The notes beneath the pieces were generated by a model. That model saw nothing but the letters and a program-made list of their open reading frames with translations, searched no databases and was not told the DNA's origin. From contig NZ_CP104381.1 of the NCBI RefSeq assembly GCF_030582395.1, positions 1,984,001 to 2,048,000 of the forward strand: a stretch of 64,000 nt of DNA, in the 5' to 3' direction. A program made the translations under genes and the position numbers. Shown here piece by piece: positions 1 to 8,334 of the stretch (positions are counted from its first letter, which is position 1; the number at the start of each line of letters is the position of its first letter). Origin of the DNA: Ralstonia pickettii (GTDB taxonomy: Bacteria; Pseudomonadota; Gammaproteobacteria; Burkholderiales; Burkholderiaceae).

Positions 1-391
1 TTTGCGCAGCGGCCACGAGCGAGAGGTGTCGCTCGTCCGAATACGGCTCGAAATAGGCAAACCAGATGCTGTCGTGCTCGGGCGTCACCTCGATCGTCAA
101 CGTCTTGCCGTCATAGCGGGTCGGCACGCGGAACCAATGCTCGCGGTCGTACGAGGCGACGGCACGGTAGTCCTTCCAGCCGGAGGCATAGGTGCATTCG
201 CCGGCGTTTTCCAGCGCAAGCGTGCAGGCCTGGCCCAGCACCCCTTGCAGGCGGAAGTGAAACCATTGCGTGAAGTCGGCGTGCGAATCGCGGCGAATGC
301 GCAGGCGGATGGCATCGGCGCGGGCGGCATCGACGATTTCGATGGCGCCGCTGTCGAACGCGCTGGAGATGTGCGGTTGCGTGGCTGTCAT
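1..391 (-). CDS. M14-family zinc carboxypeptidase, N-terminal part (cut by window edge)
   Basis: The reading frame opens with ATG at 391 and is still open at base 1, so only about the first 130 residues are present. They match the N-terminal beta-sandwich domain that precedes the catalytic domain in cytosolic-type M14 carboxypeptidases: a WFHFRL strand, then ENAGE, GWKDY, SYDREHWFRVP and, near the end, YFEPYSDERH. The zinc ligands would lie beyond the window, so activity cannot be judged. The start is 14 bp downstream of the yaaA stop, suggesting co-transcription. Substrate unknown; family members remove C-terminal residues from peptides. Confidence 0.8.
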   Translation of the reverse strand, partial: MTATQPHISSAFDSGAIEIVDAARADAIRLRIRRDSHADFTQWFHFRLQGVLGQACTLALENAGECTYASGWKDYRAVASYDREHWFRVPTRYDGKTLTIEVTPEHDSIWFAYFEPYSDERHLSLVAAAQ

Positions 392-405
392 GTCGGATCC
401 TGTCA

Positions 406-1179
406 TCAGGTGAGCTTGCGGCGGAAGATCCAGCGCTCGTCGTCGGAATCGGCAGCGACAAAAGCATAGCCGTCGACATCGAACGCCTTCAGCTTGCGCG
501 GATCGGTGATGCGGTGCTCGATCGCATAGCGCGCCATCAGACCGCGCGCACGCTTCGCATAGAACGAAATGATCTTGTACTGGCCGTTCTTCCAGTCCTC
601 AAACACCGGCGTGACGATGCGGGCCTTGAGCACCTTGGGCCGCACCACCTTGAAATACTCTTCCGACGCGAGATTGACGAGCACGGGGTCGTCGTCCTGC
701 TTGAAGAGCTTGTTAAGCGCAAGCGTCACGTCATCGCCCCAGAAGGCGTACAAATCCTTGCCGCGCGGATTGACCAGGCGCGTGCCCATTTCGAGGCGAT
801 ACGGCTGCATCCAGTCGAGCGGGCGCAGCACGCCGTAAAGCCCCGACAGAATCCGCAGATGCTTCTGCGCGAACTGCAGATCGTCCACCGCCAGCGAGTT
901 GGCATCGAGCCCGCCGTAGACATCGCCGTCGAAGGCCAGTGCGGCCTGCTTGCTGTTTTCGGCCGTGAATTCGGGCGACCAATCGGCATAGCGCGTGGCA
1001 TTGAGCGCCGCCAACGGGTCGGAAATGTGCATAAGCGTGCCGATCTGGGCCGGCGACAGCTTGCGAAGCACGTCAATGAGTTCTGCGGAGCGCTCGATGA
1101 AATCGGGCAGCGTGTGGGTCTTGGTGCGCGGCGGCGTGTCGTAGTCGAGCGACTTGGCCGGCGAGAGGACGATGATCAT
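406..1179 (-). CDS. yaaA: Peroxide stress protein YaaA (DUF328/UPF0246)
   Basis: A 257-residue protein, the usual length of the YaaA family, beginning [17 protein letters not shown], the family N-terminal signature. In Escherichia coli YaaA is induced by hydrogen peroxide and limits intracellular unincorporated iron, lowering Fenton damage; a DNA-binding fold is known for the family. The frame stays open upstream to 1371, but homology begins only at the ATG at 1179. That ATG shares a CATG tetranucleotide with the ATG of the divergent PIN-domain gene, so the promoters of each lie inside the other's coding region or start zone. The M14 peptidase gene follows after 14 bp. Confidence 0.93.
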   Translation of the reverse strand: MIIVLSPAKSLDYDTPPRTKTHTLPDFIERSAELIDVLRKLSPAQIGTLMHISDPLAALNATRYADWSPEFTAENSKQAALAFDGDVYGGLDANSLAVDDLQFAQKHLRILSGLYGVLRPLDWMQPYRLEMGTRLVNPRGKDLYAFWGDDVTLALNKLFKQDDDPVLVNLASEEYFKVVRPKVLKARIVTPVFEDWKNGQYKIISFYAKRARGLMARYAIEHRITDPRKLKAFDVDGYAFVAADSDDERWIFRRKLT

Positions 1180-1741
1180 GTCAGAATCGCGGTTCACAAG
1201 TCTGGAATTGTATCGAATGGCAGACGCTGCCGCCCTCGCCCACTCCACCCAGGCTCCGACCCCGCGCGTGGTGCTGGACTCCAACATCTGGGTCGACATC
1301 CTGATCTTCGACGATGCGGTTGCGCGCCCCATCCGCGCTGCGCTGGAAGCCGGCCGGCTGGACGCCATCATCAGCCCCGCCTGCCGCGAAGAACTGCGCC
1401 GCGTGCTCGGCTATCCGCAATTCGCCCGCTACGCCGTCGACGCGCAGGCCGCACTCGCGTGGGTCGATCGCGTGACCCGATCCGTCGCCGATCCTGAACA
1501 TGCGGCCCGCGTGCAAGGCGAAGCGTTCGTCCCGCGCTGCAAGGATCGCGACGACCAGAAATTTCTCGCCCTCGCCGATGCCGCCGACGTTGCCTATCTC
1601 GTTTCCAAGGACCGCGCCGTGCTCAAGCTCAAGCGCCGCATGGCTAAGTATTGCGACGTGGCGGTGCTGCCGCCCAAGCAGTTCGTCGCGCTGGTCCAGT
1701 TGGAAAACACGCCCCTTGCTGCCATCCCGAATCAAGCTTGA
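1178..1741 (+). CDS. PIN-domain protein, putative toxin-type ribonuclease (COG1569-like)
   Basis: About 187 residues with a PIN fold: first acidic position in [13 protein letters not shown] (residues about 31-43), a middle acidic position in [12 protein letters not shown], and the C-terminal acidic cluster [13 protein letters not shown] followed by YLVSKD. PIN proteins are Mg2+-dependent RNases, often VapC-like toxins. I see no antitoxin gene beside it, so a toxin-antitoxin role is not supported here. I chose the ATG at 1178 because GAGAGGA lies 8 bases upstream; an internal ATG at 1217 is the alternative and would leave more room for the divergent yaaA start. The next gene follows after 12 bp. 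Confidence 0.8.
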   Translation: MSESRFTSLELYRMADAAALAHSTQAPTPRVVLDSNIWVDILIFDDAVARPIRAALEAGRLDAIISPACREELRRVLGYPQFARYAVDAQAALAWVDRVTRSVADPEHAARVQGEAFVPRCKDRDDQKFLALADAADVAYLVSKDRAVLKLKRRMAKYCDVAVLPPKQFVALVQLENTPLAAIPNQA

Positions 1742-1753
1742 AGCCGTCTTGTC

Positions 1754-2926
1754 ATGACCACTGTTGAATCGCTCGCACCCATCGCCCCGCCGCCGTCGCG
1801 CCTGCCGAATGTCGGCACCACCATCTTTACCGTGATGTCCGCGCTGGCCGTGGAAAAGCAGGCCGTCAACCTGGGCCAGGGCTTTCCTGATTTCGATTGC
1901 GACCCGCGCATCGTCGATGCGGTGTCCGACGCCATGCGCGCCGGCCTGAACCAGTACCCGCCGATGACGGGCGTGCCTGCCCTGCGCCAGGCCATCGCCG
2001 CCAAGGTCGCCAATCTGTACGGCCACGCTTACGATGCCGACCGCGAGATCACCATCACCGCCGGCGCCACGCAGGCGCTGCTGACGACCGTGCTGTGCTG
2101 CGTGCATCCGGGCGACGAAGTCATCGTGTTCGAGCCGACGTACGACAGCTACATTCCGTCGATTGAACTGGCGGGCGGCAAAGTCGTGCCGATCACGCTG
2201 AACGCGCCGGACTTTCGCATCCCGTTCGACACGCTGGCCGCGGCCATCACGCCGCGCACGCGCCTGATCATGCTCAACACGCCGCACAACCCGACCGGCA
2301 CGGTCTGGCATGCGGACGACATGCGCAAGCTCGCCGAGATCCTGGCGCCGACCAACGTGCTGCTGCTCTCCGATGAGGTGTACGAGCACATGGTGTACGA
2401 CGGCGTGCCGCATGCCTCGGTGGCGCGCATTCCCGAGCTGGCGCGTCGCGCTTTCGTGGTGTCGAGCTTCGGCAAGACGTATCACGTGACGGGCTGGAAG
2501 GTCGGCTACGTGGCCGCCCCCGTCGCGCTCATGGCGGAATTCCGCAAGGTGCACCAGTTCAACGTGTTCACCGTCAACACGCCGGTGCAGCACGGCCTGG
2601 CGACCTACATGGCGGATCCGCGTCCGTATCTGGAGTTGCCGGCGTTCTACCAACGCAAGCGCGACCTCTTCCGCGCCGGGCTGGAGAACACGCGCTTCAA
2701 GCTGCTGCCCTGCCAGGGGACGTACTTCCAGTGCGTGGATTACAGCGCCATCTCCGATCTGCCCGAGGCCGAGTTCGCCAAGTGGCTGACGAGCGAGATC
2801 GGCGTGGCGGCGATCCCCGTATCGGCGTTCTATTCGCAGCCGCACGAATCGGGCGTGGTGCGCTTCTGCTTCGCCAAGAAAGACGAAACGCTCCAGGTTG
2901 CGCTGGAGCGCTTGTCGAAGGTGTAA
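1754..2926 (+). CDS. Methionine-type PLP-dependent aminotransferase (YbdL/KAT-like, fold type I)
   Basis: 390 residues, normal for class I/II aminotransferases. Visible landmarks are NLGQGFPDFD near residue 40, YPPMTGVPALRQAI, the NPTG segment near 178, SDEVYEHMVYDG near 207, and the Schiff-base lysine in SSFGKTYHVTGWK near 241, followed by GYVAAP. This set resembles E. coli YbdL (methionine aminotransferase) and eukaryotic kynurenine aminotransferase/glutamine transaminase K. It likely converts methionine or aromatic amino acids to 2-oxo acids in the cytosol; exact substrate is inferred. It sits 12 bp after the PIN gene and converges on the GST gene downstream. Confidence 0.9.
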   Translation: MTTVESLAPIAPPPSRLPNVGTTIFTVMSALAVEKQAVNLGQGFPDFDCDPRIVDAVSDAMRAGLNQYPPMTGVPALRQAIAAKVANLYGHAYDADREITITAGATQALLTTVLCCVHPGDEVIVFEPTYDSYIPSIELAGGKVVPITLNAPDFRIPFDTLAAAITPRTRLIMLNTPHNPTGTVWHADDMRKLAEILAPTNVLLLSDEVYEHMVYDGVPHASVARIPELARRAFVVSSFGKTYHVTGWKVGYVAAPVALMAEFRKVHQFNVFTVNTPVQHGLATYMADPRPYLELPAFYQRKRDLFRAGLENTRFKLLPCQGTYFQCVDYSAISDLPEAEFAKWLTSEIGVAAIPVSAFYSQPHESGVVRFCFAKKDETLQVALERLSKV

Positions 2927-2946
2927 GACCTTCAGGCCGAGGCGGA

Positions 2947-3600
2947 TCAGCGCTTGCTGGCGTAGTGCGCCAGCATCTGCTCCAGATTGGCCTTGCTGTC
3001 TGCCCGCACTTTCTGCACGTTGGGGTTCTCGGCCATTTTGGCCAGGTAAGGCTTGACGCCCTCGACCTGCGCCAGCAGGTCTTCACCGTAGATGATCTTG
3101 GTAGCCTGGCTGACCAGGGGGAAATGCACGATGGCCGCGCAATCCGCAATGGTGAACGTGTCGCCCGCGACATAAGGCGAGAACTTGAACAGCTTGGCCG
3201 CCGCCGGGATGTTCTTCTGCAGTTGTTCGCGCACCTTGACCTTCAGGTTGTCGCTGATCTTGCCGCCGAAGAACGCCTCGGGAAACAACTGGCGCGCCAC
3301 CAACTCCAGGTGCAGCTCCAGGAACGTCACCACCTCTCGCACCTTGGCCGCCTGGAACGGATCGGCCGGAACCAGCGGATGCTCCGGATAACGCGCCTCC
3401 AGATAGTCGACAATGACCTGCGATTCGCACATGCCGAGATCGCCATCCTTCAGATACGGCACCTTGTGCAGCGGCGAGATTTCGCCGTCGGTCTGGTCCG
3501 GCCAGCGCAGTGATTCCTCAAAAGGGAGTCCCTTTTCCAGCAGGGCGAGCTTGACTTTGTTGTAGTAGTTGCTCGCAGAAAAGCCGTAAAGCGTCAGCAT
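2947..3600 (-). CDS. Glutathione S-transferase family protein
   Basis: 217 residues with a thioredoxin-like N-terminal domain (MLTLYGFSASNYYNKVKLALLEKGLPFEE, residues about 1-28; the S/N-Y-Y stretch is the glutathione-activating region) including the cis-Pro segment KVPYL and the ES dyad (CESQVIVDYLE) that binds the gamma-glutamyl group, then an all-helical C-terminal domain with YVAGDTFTIADCA. The ATG at 3600 is used; an in-frame TTG one codon upstream is less likely. It is divergent from the acyl-CoA operon, with a 109-bp shared intergenic region carrying an operator-like palindrome. Substrate unknown. Confidence 0.9.
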   Translation of the reverse strand: MLTLYGFSASNYYNKVKLALLEKGLPFEESLRWPDQTDGEISPLHKVPYLKDGDLGMCESQVIVDYLEARYPEHPLVPADPFQAAKVREVVTFLELHLELVARQLFPEAFFGGKISDNLKVKVREQLQKNIPAAAKLFKFSPYVAGDTFTIADCAAIVHFPLVSQATKIIYGEDLLAQVEGVKPYLAKMAENPNVQKVRADSKANLEQMLAHYASKR

Positions 3601-3658
3601 CAAACCGTCTCCTTGGTAATTTGGCCGTTCGTTATGGTCGGTGCGGATGCCAGAAATC

Positions 3659-3670
3659 GCACGCTCGTGC
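3659..3670. promoter_or_regulatory. Operator-like 12-bp palindrome GCACGCTCGTGC
   Basis: A 12-bp inverted repeat (perfect except its two central bases), 40 bp upstream of the 3-hydroxyacyl-CoA dehydrogenase ATG and about 60 bp upstream of the divergent GST start. It has the same G-[AC]-ACG-NN-CGT-[GT]-C layout as the sites at 32983-33017 before the second acyl-CoA operon. TetR-family regulators of acyl-CoA degradation in Betaproteobacteria bind sites of this general type; the assignment is inference. Confidence 0.45.
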
Positions 3671-3709
3671 TATTTTAGCCAGACTTCTTTCGATCGCAGC
3701 GGATTTCAT

Positions 3710-5218
3710 ATGCAGACTATCGGGATTGTGGGCACCGGCGCCATGGGGCGCGGCATTGCACAGATCGCGGCCCAGGCAGGTTTGCGCGTCAAACTGTTCG
3801 ACGCCAATCCGCAAGCCGTGGAAGCGGCGCGCACTGCACTGGCCGATACGCTCGCCAAGCTGGCCGCCAAGGGCAAGATGACGGCGGAGGAAGCCGACGC
3901 CACCGTCGCGCGGCTCGTTCCTGCGGGCGCGCTCACCGATCTGGCCGACTGCGATCTCGTGGTCGAGGCCATCGTCGAAAAGCTCGACGTCAAGCGCGAC
4001 CTCTTCCGTCAGCTCGAAGACATCGTTCGCGCGGATGCCATCCTGGCGTCGAATACATCATCACTGTCGATCACGGCGATTGCCGCGACATGCAAGCACC
4101 CCGAACGCGTCGCGGGCTTTCACTTTTTCAACCCGGTGCCGCTGATGAAGGTGGTCGAAGTCATCGACGGCCTGCGCAGCGCGTCCGCAACCGGTGACGC
4201 GCTGGCCGCACTGGCCAAGCGCATGGGGCACACCGCCGTGCGCTGCATCGACATGCCAGGCTTCATCGTCAACCACGCCGGGCGCGGCATGAATACCGAA
4301 GGGCTGCGCGTGGCGCAGGAAAGTGTGGCGGCCTATGCGGACATCGACGCCATCATGCGCGAGCAGGCCGGCTTCCGCATGGGGCCGTTCGAGTTGATGG
4401 ACCTCACAGGGCTGGACGTTTCGCACCCGGTGATGGAATCGGTCTACCGCCAGTTCTACGACGAACCGCGCTATCGTCCGTCGCAGATCACAGCGGTTCG
4501 CTTTGCCGGCGGCATTCTGGGCCGCAAGACGGGCGAAGGTTTCTATCGTTATCCGGATGGACAGAAGCAAGTCCCCGCCGAAGCGCCCGCCCCGTCTGCG
4601 CGCCCGTCTTCGGTGTGGATCAGCCGCGCGCATGACGCCGGCCACGCCGCAGCGCAGCGCCTGTTGCTCGATCTGGGCATCACGCCCGAAGCCGGTTCCA
4701 AACCGTCCGCCGACGCATTGGTCATCGTCACGCCGCGCGGGCTGGATGCCACCGCCTGCGTGGCCGCCGAGGGGCTCGACGCACGCCGCACCGTGGCGCT
4801 CGACACGCTCTATCCGTTTGCCGCCACCAAGCGCCGCACGCTGATGACCACACCCGCCACCGATGCAGCCTACCGCGATGCCGCACACAGCTTGTTCGCG
4901 TCCGACGGCGTGCCGGTCACGGTGATCCGCGATTCGGGTGGCTTTGTCGCGCAGCGCATCGTCGCGTGCATCGTCAACATCGCGTGCGATATCGCACAGC
5001 AGCGCATTGCCACGCCCACCGACATCGACCTCGCCGTCACGCTGGGACTCGGTTATCCCAAAGGGCCGCTGGCACTCGGCGATACGCTGGGCACGAACGC
5101 CATCCTGGAAATCCTGCAGAACCTCTACGCGCTCTATGGCGACCCGCGCTATCGCCCGAGCCCGTGGCTGCTGCGCCGTGCCCGTCTGGGCATGTCGCTG
5201 CTCACGCCTGACGCCTGA
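3710..5218 (+). CDS. 3-hydroxyacyl-CoA dehydrogenase
   Basis: 502 residues. NAD-binding Rossmann domain with GIVGTGAMGRGIAQIAAQAG at residues 4-23; SNTSSLSITAIA; catalytic His in GFHFFNPVPLMKVVEV near 140; then two C-terminal 3HCDH helical domains, the second with GGFVAQRIVACIVNIA and the GYPKGPLALGD segment. The two-domain ~500-residue form is that of PaaH/HbdA-like enzymes, which oxidise L-3-hydroxyacyl-CoA to 3-oxoacyl-CoA in beta-oxidation. The start at 3710 is fixed by homology from MQTIGIVG. It heads a four-gene operon. The stop codon lies inside a heptanucleotide tandem repeat. Confidence 0.93.
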   Translation: MQTIGIVGTGAMGRGIAQIAAQAGLRVKLFDANPQAVEAARTALADTLAKLAAKGKMTAEEADATVARLVPAGALTDLADCDLVVEAIVEKLDVKRDLFRQLEDIVRADAILASNTSSLSITAIAATCKHPERVAGFHFFNPVPLMKVVEVIDGLRSASATGDALAALAKRMGHTAVRCIDMPGFIVNHAGRGMNTEGLRVAQESVAAYADIDAIMREQAGFRMGPFELMDLTGLDVSHPVMESVYRQFYDEPRYRPSQITAVRFAGGILGRKTGEGFYRYPDGQKQVPAEAPAPSARPSSVWISRAHDAGHAAAQRLLLDLGITPEAGSKPSADALVIVTPRGLDATACVAAEGLDARRTVALDTLYPFAATKRRTLMTTPATDAAYRDAAHSLFASDGVPVTVIRDSGGFVAQRIVACIVNIACDIAQQRIATPTDIDLAVTLGLGYPKGPLALGDTLGTNAILEILQNLYALYGDPRYRPSPWLLRRARLGMSLLTPDA

Positions 5219-5240
5219 TGCCTGATGCCTGATGCCTGAT
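5206..5240 (+). repeat. Heptanucleotide tandem repeat (GCCTGAT x4 plus one variant)
   Basis: One GCCTGAC followed by four exact GCCTGAT units. The first exact unit supplies the TGA stop (5216-5218) of the 3-hydroxyacyl-CoA dehydrogenase gene; the rest fills most of the 47-bp gap to the enoyl-CoA hydratase gene. Copy-number change would move the intergenic spacing in 7-bp steps without altering the first stop. Confidence 0.95.
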
Positions 5241-5265
5241 TGCCGCTTACCCTGACGAGGCCGCC

Positions 5266-6045
5266 ATGACCGCGCAATTGCTCTCCAAACGCATCGGCTC
5301 GACGCTGGTGCTGACGCTGTCCAACCCTGACGCGCGCAACGCGCTGGACCCGGTGATGTACACCGCGTCGATGGAAGCGCTCGACCGTGCCGTCACTGAC
5401 AACGAGATCCGTGCCGTCATCTTCACGGGCGACGGCAACGCCTTCTGTGCGGGCGGCAATCTGAACCGCCTGCTGGAAAACCGTAGCAAGCCGCGCAGCG
5501 TTCAAGAAGAAGGCATCGACGCGCTCAACCACTGGATCGAGACAATCCGCACGTTTCCCAAGCCCGTAATTGCCGCAGTGGAGGGCCCAGCGGCAGGCGC
5601 CGGTTTCTCGTTGGTACTGGCTTGCGACTTTGCGATTGCCGCGTCGGACGCGAAGTTCGTGATGGCGTATGTGAACGTCGCGCTGACGCCGGACGGCGGG
5701 GGCTCGTGGCACATCGCGCGCTTCCTGCCGCGCCCGCTGGCGAGCGAAATCATCATGCTCGGCAAGCCTGTCAGCGCGGAGCGGCTCGCGCACTTCGGCC
5801 TCATCAATGAGGTCGTCAAACCCGGCGAGGCGCTGGACCAGGCGCTGGCACTGGCGGAAAAACTCGCTGCGCAATCGCCGCACGCAGTGGGCCGCATCAA
5901 GGGCCTGATCGCCCACGCCGAAGACGCCTCGCTGCACGACCACCTCAAGGCCGAGCAGCACAGCTTTGTCGAAGCGCTGCACCACGCCGACGGCAACGAA
6001 GGCATCTCGGCGTTCCTGCAAAAGCGCAAACCTCAATACCGCTGA
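5266..6045 (+). CDS. Enoyl-CoA hydratase/isomerase family protein
   Basis: 259 residues, the typical crotonase length. Landmarks: NPDARNALDP near residue 20; the first oxyanion-hole segment AFCAGGNLNRL near 63; the second, VEGPAAGAGFSLVLACD, near 108-124; then TPDGGGSWHIARFL, where acidic or small residues vary between hydratases and isomerases. Similar proteins are sometimes named alternative oxepin-CoA hydrolases, but nothing here proves phenylacetate catabolism. It follows the dehydrogenase gene in the same operon and is 12 bp before the histidine phosphatase gene. Likely role: hydration of 2-enoyl-CoA in beta-oxidation. Confidence 0.9.
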   Translation: MTAQLLSKRIGSTLVLTLSNPDARNALDPVMYTASMEALDRAVTDNEIRAVIFTGDGNAFCAGGNLNRLLENRSKPRSVQEEGIDALNHWIETIRTFPKPVIAAVEGPAAGAGFSLVLACDFAIAASDAKFVMAYVNVALTPDGGGSWHIARFLPRPLASEIIMLGKPVSAERLAHFGLINEVVKPGEALDQALALAEKLAAQSPHAVGRIKGLIAHAEDASLHDHLKAEQHSFVEALHHADGNEGISAFLQKRKPQYR

Positions 6046-6057
6046 TTTCCGGCCCGC

Positions 6058-6792
6058 ATGGTTCCCTTCCCGACACCCCAGCGCCGGCGCGTCTATCTGA
6101 TGCGTCATGGCGCCGTGACGTACTTTGACGAAACCGGCCGCCCTGTTCCCTCGCCCGAGGCCGTCCCGCTCAACGAACTCGGCCGCAGCCAAACCACCGC
6201 TGCCGGCAAGATCTTTGCGGCCGAGGGCATCGTCTTCGACCGCGTGATCGTCAGCGGCCTGCCGCGCACGGTGGAAACCGCGCAGCGCGTGCTGGCCGAG
6301 ATGCCCGCGATGCAGGAACGCGGCATCGCGCTTGAACACTGGCCCGAGCTGCAGGAAATCCGCGGCGGCAAGCTGGCGGAAATTCCCGAGCACGAACTCG
6401 CGCAGGCTTTCATCGGCGCGTTTGAGGGCACGGTGTCCGAAGACCGGCGTTTTCTCAACGGAGAAAGCATCGGTGAATTTCTTGACCGTGTTATTCCAGC
6501 CATCGCCCGCCTGCGCGCGCAAACGGACTGGGACACCGTGCTGCTGGTGCTGCATGGCGGCACCAACCGCGCGATCCTCTCGCACGCCATCACCGGGGGC
6601 GAGCGCGTGTTCTTCGGCAGCCTCGCGCAGACCGCCGGCTGTATCAACGTGCTCGATGTCGGCCAAGCCCCGACCGACTGGGTGCTGCGCATGAGCAATT
6701 TTTCGGCGCCTTCGCCAACGCATGTCGGCTCACGACTGACGACGATGGAGGTGCTGCTGCAGCAATACCTTCGCCATCGGCAACCGACCTGA
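6058..6792 (+). CDS. Histidine phosphatase family protein (phosphoglycerate mutase-like)
   Basis: 244 residues with the RHG signature in VYLMRHGAVTYF (phospho-accepting His near residue 18), the SGLPRTVETAQRV segment near 70 and the second catalytic His in LVLHGGTNRAILSH near 165. The fold is that of small-molecule or protein phosphatases; the substrate cannot be read from sequence. Its position between a crotonase gene and an acyl-CoA-kinase-like gene suggests it acts on a phosphorylated intermediate or by-product of acyl-CoA catabolism, but this is inference. A 38-bp gap separates it from the next gene. Confidence 0.9.
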   Translation: MVPFPTPQRRRVYLMRHGAVTYFDETGRPVPSPEAVPLNELGRSQTTAAGKIFAAEGIVFDRVIVSGLPRTVETAQRVLAEMPAMQERGIALEHWPELQEIRGGKLAEIPEHELAQAFIGAFEGTVSEDRRFLNGESIGEFLDRVIPAIARLRAQTDWDTVLLVLHGGTNRAILSHAITGGERVFFGSLAQTAGCINVLDVGQAPTDWVLRMSNFSAPSPTHVGSRLTTMEVLLQQYLRHRQPT

Positions 6793-6830
6793 ACTTTCCT
6801 CGACACACAACAAGATTCGGAGACACACCC

Positions 6831-7919
6831 ATGGCACAAACGGACCAGCAGGATTTCTCGGCCTTCGAGGGCACGCGCCCCGTGGCAGAACAGCAGAAGT
6901 TCGACATCGGCGCGCTGGAAGCGTGGATGCGCGAACATGTGGACGGCTTTGCCGGCCCGCTCACGGTTGAACAGTTCAAGGGCGGCCAGTCGAACCCGAC
7001 GTTCAAGCTGATCACGCCGTCGCGCACGTACGTGATGCGCGCCAAGCCCGGCCCGAAGGCGAAGCTGCTGCCGTCCGCGCACGCGATCGAACGCGAATAT
7101 CGGGTGATGGATGCGCTCGCCAAGACCGACGTCCCCGTCGCCAAGATGTATGCGCTGTGCGAAGACGAAGCCGTGATCGGCCGCGCCTTCTACATCATGG
7201 AGTTCGTACAGGGCCGCGTGCTGTGGGATCAGGCCCTGCCCGGCATGGCGCCTGCCGAGCGCAGCGCGATCTATGACGAGATGAACCGCGTCATCTCTGC
7301 GTTGCACACTGTGGACTACGCCGCCATCGGCCTGGCCGACTACGGCAAACCCGGCAACTATTTCGCGCGTCAGATCGAGCGCTGGAGCAAGCAATACAAG
7401 CTGTCGGAAACCGAGTCGATTCCGGCCATGGACAACCTGATCGAATGGCTGCCCAAGCACGTGCCGCAGGAAGCCGAGGAAATCACCAGCATCGTTCACG
7501 GCGACTACCGGCTCGACAACCTGATCTTCCACCCGACCGAGCCGCGCGTGCTGGCCATCCTGGATTGGGAACTGTCGACGCTGGGCCATCCGCTGGCTGA
7601 CTTCAGCTACCACTGCATGAGCTGGCACATCGAGCCGGGCCAATTCCGCGGCGTGGCAGGACTCGACTTCGCGGCACTCGGCATTCCCACCGAAGCCGAG
7701 TACATCCGCCAATACGAGGAACGCACCGGCCGCCGCATCACGGGCGACTGGAACTTCTACCTCGCCTACAACATGTTCCGCATTGCCGGCATCCTGCAGG
7801 GGATCATGAAGCGCGTGGTGGATGGCACGGCATCGTCGGCGCAGGCGATGGAGGCCGGCAAGCGCGCCCGCCCGATGGCCGAACTGGGCTGGAAGTACGC
7901 GCAGCAGGCCGGAGCCTGA
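6831..7919 (+). CDS. Phosphotransferase family protein resembling the ACAD10/11 kinase domain
   Basis: 362 residues with an aminoglycoside-phosphotransferase/choline-kinase fold: substrate/ATP loop GGQSNPTFKL near residue 57, catalytic Brenner motif IVHGDYRLDNLIFH near 222-235 and the metal-binding ILDWELSTLGHPLADFSYH near 247-265. This combination is typical of the kinase domain of eukaryotic ACAD10/ACAD11 and the bacterial LvaA-type kinases that phosphorylate 4-hydroxyacyl-CoA. A strongly ACAD11-like dehydrogenase is encoded at 12906-14165. Last gene of the operon; converges on the VOC gene. Substrate is inferred. Confidence 0.88.
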   Translation: MAQTDQQDFSAFEGTRPVAEQQKFDIGALEAWMREHVDGFAGPLTVEQFKGGQSNPTFKLITPSRTYVMRAKPGPKAKLLPSAHAIEREYRVMDALAKTDVPVAKMYALCEDEAVIGRAFYIMEFVQGRVLWDQALPGMAPAERSAIYDEMNRVISALHTVDYAAIGLADYGKPGNYFARQIERWSKQYKLSETESIPAMDNLIEWLPKHVPQEAEEITSIVHGDYRLDNLIFHPTEPRVLAILDWELSTLGHPLADFSYHCMSWHIEPGQFRGVAGLDFAALGIPTEAEYIRQYEERTGRRITGDWNFYLAYNMFRIAGILQGIMKRVVDGTASSAQAMEAGKRARPMAELGWKYAQQAGA

Positions 7920-7932
7920 CGCCGCGGCTTTA

Positions 7933-8334
7933 CTAGTACTCGCGCGCCGCTTCCAGCGGACCCGACATTGGCGCCTCCAGCTCCAGCACCACCCCGCCCG
8001 GCAACTGCACGAAGATCTGTGCAGCAGGCCGCGCGGGGTGTTTTCTGACCTGGTGCGGCATGCTGCTCTCCCGCACAGCGGCCAGCACGTCGGCCGCATC
8101 TTTCCGGGTGCGGAATGCGATGTGCGAAAACAGCAGTTCCGGCGTATCCCCCTCCTGCGTCACGAGGTGGACGAGCGCATCGTCGTTTTGATACAGCCAC
8201 GTGCCGGGAAACGGAAACGCCGGGCGCGGGCCCGGTTTCCAGCCGAGCACATCGGCGAAAAATTTCAGGATGGGTGCATCTCCTGCCACGTGAAAGTTCA
8301 CATGGTCGAAGGTCCAATCGCTGTCAGTCGTCAT
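7933..8334 (-). CDS. VOC (glyoxalase/dioxygenase superfamily) protein
   Basis: 133 residues with the paired beta-alpha-beta-beta-beta modules of the vicinal oxygen chelate fold: DHVNFHVAG near residue 10, FFADVLGWKPG near 26, HIAFRTRKDAADVL near 91 and a C-terminal VQLPGGVVLELEAP. A His near the start and a Glu in LELEAP occupy usual metal-ligand places. Function unknown; such domains act as dioxygenases, lyases or binding proteins. Its ATG overlaps the stop of the upstream SDR gene by four bases (ATGA), so the two are translationally coupled. Confidence 0.85.
   Translation of the reverse strand: MTTDSDWTFDHVNFHVAGDAPILKFFADVLGWKPGPRPAFPFPGTWLYQNDDALVHLVTQEGDTPELLFSHIAFRTRKDAADVLAAVRESSMPHQVRKHPARPAAQIFVQLPGGVVLELEAPMSGPLEAAREY

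Noticed and set aside
1178..1741. Toxin-antitoxin locus
   Set aside because: PIN domain present but no antitoxin-like small gene on either side.
1181..2845. 554-codon minus-strand frame opposite the PIN and aminotransferase genes
   Set aside because: Both plus-strand genes have clear motifs; the minus frame spans their boundary and has none.
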